Below are positions 56,996 through 64,000 of a stretch of 64,000 nucleotides of DNA, piece after piece. Source of the stretch: Prosopocoilus inquinatus (lineage: Eukaryota > Arthropoda > Insecta > Coleoptera > Lucanidae); NCBI GenBank assembly GCA_036172665.1, contig CM069876.1, forward strand, positions 47,151,001 to 47,215,000. Direction: 5' to 3'. Each line of letters starts with the position of its first letter. Position 1 is the first letter of the stretch. A program made the position numbers and the translations under genes. A model generated the notes under the pieces. The model did not search any database. It saw nothing but the letters and a program-made list of their open reading frames with translations, and was not told the origin of the DNA.

Positions 56996-57319
56996 TCGTA
57001 TGAAACCTCAGTTATATTTACCAACCCATTCACGGGCTTGCCTCTGTGACACATTACTTATCGTTACAGAATAGACGCCTACATCTTTTAGTTTGCATGT
57101 AAATTTAATTTCTTCACTTGATTACCTAACTGTTTTTGTTTTGTTGTGAACTGTGATTAGATACTAAAATGTTTTTGAACTCTCGTATTGACTCAGAAAA
57201 ATGTGACAAGAAGTTACCACAATAATTAACATTGCCATTATTATTTTATTTTTTATTGCAATATGTGCTCGAGCTATCTTTCAACTTGACAGTGAATTTA
57301 AAGAGACTCTTTGTTTCAG

Positions 57320-58466
57320 GCGTGCATGGATTTTGGAAGCCGGAACTCTAAAGGGAAAGTCATCCGAATGTCGGATTTGCGATTCTAGATTTGCATCTCG
57401 CACAGCTTTGCGAAATCATATCTTGATACATACGGGTGAGAAGCCGTTCGGTTGTGATCTTTGCGATTACAAATGCCGACAAATTGGATACTTGAAAAGG
57501 CACCGGTTAACGCACACCGACGAGACTCCGGCGGCGCCGCTGAGTTGTGACGTATGCGATTATAAATGCCGACGAATTGCACTGCTCAAGCAGCACAAGT
57601 TAAAGCACTCGGACGAAAAGCCGTTCGGTTGTGATCTATGCGATTTTAAAAGCACAGTCTTTGCAAGTTTGAAAAAGCACAAGTTAATTCATACCGACGA
57701 GAAGCCACTGAGTTGTGACGTATGCGATTATAAATGCCGGCAAACTGCACACTTGAAGCTGCACAAGTTAAAACATACCAACGAGAAGCCGTTCGCTTGC
57801 GATCTGTGCGATTATAAATGCCGGCAAATGCAGATGCTGAAGCAGCACAAATTAATTCACACCGACGAAAAGCCGCTGAGTTGTGATCTTTGCGATTATA
57901 GATGCCGACTGGTTGCATACTTGAAACGACACAAATTAACGCATACCGGCGTGAAACCGTTCGGTTGTGATCTATGCGATTTTGAGTGCCGGGACAGTCG
58001 AACCTTGAAACAGCACAAGTTAATACACACCGACGAGAAACCGTTTAGTTGTGATCTATGCGATTATAAATGCCGGCACCTGTCTAGTTTGAAGCAGCAC
58101 AAGTTAAAACACACCGACGAGAAGCCGTTCAGTTGTGATCTATGCGATTTTAAATGCACACTCATTGGAAACTTGAAGACGCACAAGTTAATTCACACCG
58201 ACGAGAAGCCGCTGAGTTGTGACATGTGCGATTATAAATGCCGGCAAATCGGACACTTGAACCTGCACAAGTTGAAGCATACCGACGAGAAGCCGTACAG
58301 TTGCGATCAGTGCGGTTATAAATGCCGGCAAATGCAAGCGCTGAAGCGGCACAAATTAACGCACACCGATGAGAAACCGTTCAGTTGTAACCTGTGCGAT
58401 TACAGATGTCGAATAATTGGAAACTTGAAACGGCACAAGTTAACACACACCGGCGAGTTGCCGTAG
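57320..58466 (+). CDS. E21: C2H2 zinc-finger terminal exon, class B, 13 fingers
   Basis: The exon follows GAGACTCTTTGTTTCAG (AG at 57318-57319) in the shared phase and runs 381 codons to TAG. The leader is RAWILEAGTLKGKSSEC. Thirteen fingers have helix residues STAN QGYR RALQ VASK QAHL QQMQ LAYR DRTQ HSSQ LGNT QGHL QQAR IGNR. The linker between fingers 2 and 3 is lengthened (TDETPAAP, from a ggcggcgccg insertion). Finger 4 has Ser in place of the framework Cys. It ends TGELP. A candidate AATAAA lies at 58738-58743, beyond a MITE. Confidence 0.93.
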
Positions 58467-58525
58467 AATTACAAGTTAAGAGCACATCCATATTTATATT
58501 ATTTCAACACTCTTTAATGGTAACG

Positions 58526-58694
58526 TTGGGCCGTATTCTCATCTCATGATTAAAGATGGCCGTCGCTAATTAAAGCCGTGATTAAAATAAACATAAACGA
58601 TGTAGCTTTATGCGAGTATGTCATGAGCAAGACAGTGAGAGAGAATTTTTTCACGGCGTTGCTAAATTAAAGACGAGGTGAGAATACGGGCCAA
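58526..58694. mobile_element. 169-bp MITE with TTGGGCCGTATTCTCA ends
   Basis: TTGGGCCGTATTCTCATCTC is mirrored by GAGGTGAGAATACGGGCCAA at 58675-58694. Confidence 0.85.
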
Positions 58695-59381
58695 TGTCGT
58701 GTTAAAATATAAGCATCTATAACGAATTACGCGCACAAATAAAAAAAATGTCTGTCTTTAAAACGTTAATATAATTTAAATTTGAGACTTTAATTTAATT
58801 ACTTTGAATTCCGACGCTTCGACCATGTCGCCTTAAGTTGTTAAGGTGTCAGCCTCATTTAGCCCTTGCTCAATTTGTTCTCTGCAAAATGCTCTTAATT
58901 GCCTCATTCCTAATTGGCGCATGTAAACATACACGCTTACATTCTGTAGCGTTTGCATGATTTGTGCAATGCGGAATGCGAGCGTGTATAACGCGCTTGA
59001 CCTGCTGAAACCTTTACTGGCTGCTGATACCGCCTAACTTTGTAATGCACATAATCTCAATAATTGATGAGTAATTACATTTATTTAATTAAAATTATGA
59101 ATCTAATTTACTTTTTGCCAAATAACAATATGTAACAAATTTTAGCCACGCAAGACACAGCGGTTCTAAAACAACTTAACGACTTTGAGGTGTGTTTTCT
59201 TCACGATTTTCAGAGGGCGTTATTAAAATATGTTGCAGAGGGCATTTTTCTGTACATACCACGTATGTGTAAGCCTAACCGTGAGTACTCCCGCAGACGC
59301 GCCGGCGCCCTTTCTTCTTGGGCCTCGTAACTAACTTCGCTTATATTTACCAACCAAATTCAAACGGACTTTTTGTTTCAG

Positions 59382-59952
59382 GCGTGCACGGACTACGAAA
59401 CCTGGAATCGTAAAACGAAAGACATCCGAATGTCGGATATGCGACGCTAACTTTGCGTGTCGTAAATCCTTGCGAAATCATATCTTGATCCATACCGGCG
59501 AGAAGCCGTTCAGTTGTGATCTTTGCGGATACAAGTGCCGACAACTCGGAAACTTGAAATTGCACAAGAAGACGCACACCGGTGAGAAGCCGCACAATTG
59601 TGATCTGTGCGATTATAAATTCCAACGCGTCGGTCACTTGAAAAGGCATCGGTTAACGCACACCGACCGGAAGCCTCTAGGTTGCGATCTGTGCGATTAC
59701 AAGTGCCGGCAAATTTCAGACCTGAAACGGCACAAGTTAGTACACTCCGGCGAGAAGCCGTTCAATTGCGGGGTGTGCGATTATAAATGTCGGCAAACCG
59801 TGGACTTGAAACGGCACGTGTTAGTTCACACCGGCGAGAAGCCGTTCAGTTGTCTTTGCGATTTTAAATGCCGGACAACTTACGACTTGAGGAGGCACAA
59901 GCTGAGGCACACTGATGAGAAGCCTGTAGAATATCGTGGAGTTTTACATTAA
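59382..59952 (+). CDS. E22: C2H2 zinc-finger terminal exon, class B, 6 fingers (last one defective)
   Basis: The exon follows CGGACTTTTTGTTTCAG (AG at 59380-59381) in the shared phase and runs 189 codons to TAA. The leader is RARTTKPGIVKRKTSEC. Helix residues are CKSN QGNL RGHR QSDR QVDR TYDR. In finger 6 one codon is missing between the zinc cysteines (SCLCDFKC, so C-x-C instead of C-x2-C). After it the usual stop (KP-stop) is bypassed by one extra base, giving the tail TDEKPVEYRGVLH. Zinc binding by finger 6 is doubtful. No AATAAA is present close to the stop; one lies at 60113 inside a repeat fragment. Confidence 0.9.
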
Positions 59953-59984
59953 AATTTAATTTTTGTAAATAATTTCATGTATTA

Positions 59985-60200
59985 CCAGGGAACGGAATTA
60001 TATATTTTATTCGACTTTCCTGTGTCCGGCATCGTGACACTTTGACTGAATCCAAGGGGGCAAAAATTTGAAATCAAAAACTTAAAGTGTCAAAAACAAA
60101 ATCGAAATGTGCAATAAAAATGAATGCATTCCATTAAAAAAAAAGTATAAGTTTATTGAGTAAATCACTTTTGGAACAGGTGATAACCAGCGAACGGAGT
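59985..60200. repeat. Transposon end plus inverted fragment of the 27.4-29.0 kb satellite
   Basis: cagggaacggaattatatat (59987) matches the ends of 27255-27385. 60029-60180 is an inverted diverged satellite unit (tccaagggggcaaaaattt, aaatcgaaatgtgcaataaa). A second relative of the transposon end follows at about 60183-60210. Confidence 0.7.
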
Positions 60201-60239
60201 TACATAGTTTGTTTGTTTTTTTTTTAATTCGTCAATTAT

Positions 60240-61300
60240 TAAATAAATTCGATTTAATTTTGTACTCTATATTTTTTAACTTTATCAGCATCTTTTATTA
60301 TTATTTTTTTAATCCTTTAAACCCTTTTATATCATTCCACTTTAATTTTTGCTTTTTTATTTTTTCTTTTGTTTGATTTTATTTGACACGATTTTATTGT
60401 TTTAGTTATCAATTGATTGTCTTTAATTCTATTTTTTTTTGTTTACTTGATTTGATTTCATTTGACACTTAAATCCCGTCGATTGATCGCCCTTTTTGTT
60501 TTCTCTCTTGTTCGATTTGATCTTATTTTCTTTTTTAATACGTCAATTTTTGAATCAATTTGACTTTTATAATGTACAATTTTTATTTTTATTCTATTTT
60601 TTCAATTCTTTAAGTCCTTTTAATCATTTGACTTTATTTTATTTTATTTGTATTTTTGTATGAATAGATCAACTGATCGACCTTTGTTTCTTCTTTTGAT
60701 CAAATTCATTTGTTTTGTTTCTATTTCTTATTGTCAATTGATCATTTTGCTTTTTGTTTTCTTTTCCTTCGGTTTGATTTTATTTAAATGTTTTTTTTGC
60801 TTTTTAATAATTGTCAGTTGATCGTCTTTTATTTTTTTGTTTTAACTCGATTTAAGTTTATTCTACTTTATATTTTAAACTCGTCGATTGATCGCCATTT
60901 TTGTTTTATTCCTTTGATCCTAACTTTATCATCTTTTGTTTTTTTTAAATTTTTTAAACTTTTTTAATCATTGGACTTAATTTTATTTTAATACGAATAT
61001 GATCAACTGATCGACCTTTGTTTCTTCTTTGAATCAAATCTTATTTGTTTTGTTTCTGTTTTTTTTTAATAATCAATTGACCATCTCGTTTTTTAATTTT
61101 TTTCTTTGGTTTGATTTTATTTAACACGATTTTTTTTGTATTTTTTAATAATTGTTAGTTGATCGCCTTTTATATTTTTCTTTTACTCGATTTAAGTTTA
61201 TTTTATTTTCCATCTTATTCTCGTCGATTGATCGCCTTTTTTGTTTTTTTGTTTTTTTAATTTTATTCGATTTGACTCTATTTTATTTTTTTTTAATCCA
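60240..61300 (+). repeat. T-rich ~345-bp tandem repeat, about 3 copies
   Basis: Shared words: gatcaactgatcgacctttg (60666, 61010), tcgtcgattgatcgcc and actcgatttaagttta. Strong T-over-A asymmetry. A short open frame near 61241 is low-complexity and not a gene. Confidence 0.7.
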
Positions 61301-61572
61301 TTAAACGGACCGTCTCTTTTCTTTATCTTCTTCCAAGTTGCTATTACATTCTTTTTTCATCTGGAGAGACGCGACGGTAAGTACGGCATCTACCTTTTTT
61401 TTTGTTACCTTAACCTTAACTTACCAACAATCTAATACTTTCGATGCTCTTTAATAAAACAAATAAAATCAGGTTAAACTAAAACTTCATTTTGTTTCAG
61501 TTTTTGTCTTAAATATTTGTTTATTTTCTTTATTTTAAATGCCTTTAATCTAAACATACTCTTTGTTTCCAG

Positions 61573-62152
61573 GCTTGGATGGATTTCAAAAGATGAGGGA
61601 ACACAACTCAAGCAGCACAAGTTAATGCACGCCGACGAGAAGCCGTTCGCTTGCGACCTCTGCGATTACAGGTGCCGACGAACGCAACACTTAAAAAGGC
61701 ACGTGCTAACGCACACCGGCGAGAAGCCGTTCGGTTGCGATCTCTGCGATTACAGATGCCGACTCCTGGAAGGCCTGAAAAGGCACAAGTTGACGCACAC
61801 CGGTGAAAAGCGCTGGGGTTGCGATCTATGCGATTATAAGTGCTGGAGAACTGAAGACTTGAAAAGGCACAAATTAACGCACACCGACGAGAAGCCGTCG
61901 AGTTGTGACCTATGCGATTATAGGTGTCGGAGAATTTCGGACTTGAAGCGACACAAGTTGACGCACACCGACGAGAAACCGTTCAGCTGTGATCTTTGCG
62001 ATTTTAAATCTCGATACGTGACAAGTTTGAAGCAGCACAAGTTAACGCACACCGGCGAGAAGCCGTACGGTTGTGATCTGTGCGATTATAAGTGCCGACA
62101 AGTGGCACATTTGAGACTGCATAAAGCGACAATTTCACATCATATCAGTTGA
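61573..62152 (+). CDS. E23: C2H2 zinc-finger terminal exon, class B, 6 fingers plus a half finger
   Basis: The exon follows CTCTTTGTTTCCAG (AG at 61571-61572) in the shared phase and runs 192 codons to TGA. The leader LGWISKDEGT runs straight into QLKQHKLMH, the second half of a finger. The CRICDSKF half with both cysteines is deleted. Six complete fingers follow: helix residues RQHR LEGR REDR RSDR YTSQ QAHL. The last ends HKATISH (H-x5-H) and the protein ends HIS. Variant poly(A) signal ATTAAA lies at 62252-62257. Confidence 0.9.
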
Positions 62153-62276
62153 GTGCAAATGCGAGCGATTGTGCCTGTTTGATGGGCGTGGCTGGACTGT
62201 CACGTGCTTTAAATGATTTTGATCGCAACTGAGTATAATAGTTATAACAAAATTAAATTTTTCTTTTTTTTTTTTT

Positions 62277-63105
62277 GTTTTTATCTTTTACTTGGATTAA
62301 ATAGATTTGAGTTGTTTTTGGAGCGAGTTTGATTGACCTTTGAAATAGTACGGACTGCCTTCTAATAGTTTTTTAATCTTTTTATTGTTTTGTTTTTTAA
62401 TTTTTAATTTATTTGGATTGAATAGAATCGAGTTCAGTTGTTAGGTCGACCTTGACTTTGGTGGAAATTCGCTTTAATCGCCTTTTAATATTTTTGCAAT
62501 TTTATTTCTTACTTCAATTGAATACACTTAAGTAGAGTTCAGTTGAATTGAGCTGACCTTGAGATTTTTTTAACTTGACCTTACTTTTCATTCTTTTAAT
62601 ATTTCTTTTCCTGAATTTTTTACTTGGGTTAGATCGGCTAGATATTGATATTTTTCTTAAATTTTTATCTACTTCAATATTTTAAATTTTAATTTTTTAG
62701 TTTTTTTAGTTTTTATCTTTGGCTTGTATTAAATAGAGTTGAGTTAAGTTGTTGAAAACAATTGGTTGCCCTTGAGATAGTTTGAACTGCCCTCTAATGG
62801 CGTTTTGATATTTTTATTGTTTTTTTTTTTTATTTTTAATTGTTTTTATTTTGGTTGAATAGAAACGAGTTGAGTTGTTGGGTTGACCCTGACATTGGAC
62901 AGTGGAAATTCGCTTTAATTGTTTTTTTTTTAAATTTTTTTGCATTTTCAATTTTTGCTTCAATTGATTACAATTAAGTTGAGAGCATTTGAATTGCGCT
63001 GACCTTCAGATTTATTAATCTTCATTTCTTTTTACTTTTAATTTTTTTTAATATTTCTTTTCCTGAATTTTTTACTTGAGTTGGATTGGTATATTTTTTT
63101 TTTTA
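62277..63105 (+). repeat. T-rich ~438-bp tandem duplication
   Basis: The copies at about 62277-62710 and 62715-63105 share aaatagagttgagtt, ggaaattcgctttaat, tttcttttcctgaatttttt and acttgagttggat. Confidence 0.75.
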
Positions 63106-63282
63106 TTTTTTTATTTGAAGTTATGAGTAAAAACATACTTTCTCACTATCTCGACTCACGGCTATCTCCAGATGTGAATCCACTTTATAAATGAATATGC
63201 AATTGACAATAATTTCATTAACTTTTTTTAATTTTTAAATTGAAAGTGTACCGAAATTTAACCAGACTGTTTTTTTTTTCAG

Positions 63283-64000
63283 GCGTGAATGGATTTACAA
63301 GCAAGCTGAAACCGCTGACAGGAAAACGTGTGGGATATGCGATTCTAAATTTGCATCTCCTCAGTCCCTGCGACGTCATATCATGATACATACTGGTGAG
63401 AAGCCGTTCAGTTGTGATCTTTGCGAATTCAAGTGCCGACACCCTGGAAACTTGAAACACCACAAGTTAACCCATACCGGCGAGAAGCCGCTCTGTTGTG
63501 ATCTCTGCGAATATAAATGCCGATTAATTGGACGCTTGAAACAGCACCAGTTGACGCACACCGGCGAGAAACCGTTCAGTTGCGACCTATGCGGCACTAA
63601 ATTCGGAAGAATCCTAACTTTGAAAAGGCACAAGTTAACTCACATCGATGCGAAACCGTTGAGCTGCGATCTGTGCGATTATAAATGTCGAAGAACTGAA
63701 CAGTTGAAGAAGCACAAGTTAAAGCACACCGATGAGAAGCCGCTGAGTTGTGACCTATGCGATTTTAAGTGCAGGAGAATTGGTAACTTGAGAAGGCACA
63801 AGTTAAGCCACACGGACGAGAAGCCTTTCAGTTGTGACCTGTGCGATCACAAATGCCGTGTATTTGAAAACTTGAAGAAGCACAAGTTGACGCACACCGA
63901 CGAGAAGCCGTGCAGTTGCGATCTATGCGATTATAAGTGCCGAACGGTTGAAAACTTGAAGCAACACAAGTTAACGCACACCGACGAGAAGCCGCTTAGT
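63283..64000 (+). CDS. E24: C2H2 zinc-finger exon, class B, at least 8 fingers (cut by window end)
   Basis: The exon follows AGACTGTTTTTTTTTTCAG (AG at 63281-63282) in the shared phase and stays open for 239 codons to the last base. The leader is REWIYKQAETADRKTC. Eight fingers are complete, with helix residues SQSR HGNH LGRQ RLTR REQK RGNR VENK TENQ; the next begins at TDEKPLS. Finger 1 has CGICDSKF, as in E20. Finger 4 is Phe-type with GTKFG. The stop and poly(A) signal lie beyond the window. Confidence 0.92.

Overview
The window is eukaryotic nuclear DNA, most likely from an arthropod and probably an insect. The genes are spliced and the gaps are AT-rich. The gaps are full of short inverted-repeat elements with CAGGGTGT-type ends, tRNA-derived repeats, a LINE reverse-transcriptase relic and hammerhead-ribozyme motifs of the kind carried by Penelope-like elements. 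The species cannot be named from the sequence.

The only convincing protein-coding content is a head-to-tail array of 24 C2H2 zinc-finger exons (E1 to E24 here), all on the + strand, with about 225 complete fingers by my count. E1 is cut by the left edge and E24 by the right edge, so the array continues both ways. All 23 exons whose 5' end is visible begin at a TTTCAG-like 3' splice site. In all of them the first exon base completes a codon begun upstream, so the intron phase is identical, and each exon with a visible 3' end (E1-E23) finishes with its own stop codon. Most have an AATAAA signal soon after. I see no start codon exon, BTB, ZAD or KRAB segment, or promoter-linked coding exon in any gap. 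This layout matches a locus in which one distant 5' exon is joined to many alternative terminal exons, as in Drosophila lola and mod(mdg4). Separate genes with remote small 5' exons cannot be excluded.

There are two exon classes. Class A (E2-E10, E14) has a linker ending in a motif like NGVKLFVCDLC, 8-11 fingers, and almost invariant C-terminal fingers (helix residues T-R-Y-L and F-G-N-K). Class B (E11-E13, E15-E24) starts with an Arg-rich tag plus a CRICDSKF-type first finger, and has 5-16 fingers in CDLCDYKCR style joined by TDEKP or TGEKP linkers. The class B acceptor is preceded by a conserved intronic block. Helix contact positions vary strongly while the framework is constant. E7/E8, E11/E12/E13, E16/E19 and E17/E18/E20 are visibly duplicated or rearranged in whole-finger units of 84 bp. 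E10, E22, E23 and two relics at 7974-8141 and 8344-8499 show decay.

Layout by region: 1-173, end of E1; 174-5494, transposon-rich gap; 5495-9750, E2, two dead exons, a hammerhead and E3; 9751-14212, tRNA-like inverted repeats, AT-rich tandem repeats and RT relic; 14213-15086, E4; 15178-17580, a 102-bp satellite; 17758-20412, E5 and E6; 20935-22800, a GC-rich 350-bp tandem repeat; 23282-26826, E7 and E8 around an inverted-repeat element; 27036-29000, an antisense hammerhead and a 170-186 bp satellite; 29422-33479, E9 and E10; 34272-40287, E11-E13 with long-TIR elements; 40500-43035, two tandem repeats and a TIR element; 43090-59952, E14-E22 separated by short MITE-filled gaps; 60240-63105, T-rich tandem repeats flanking E23; 63283-64000, start of E24.
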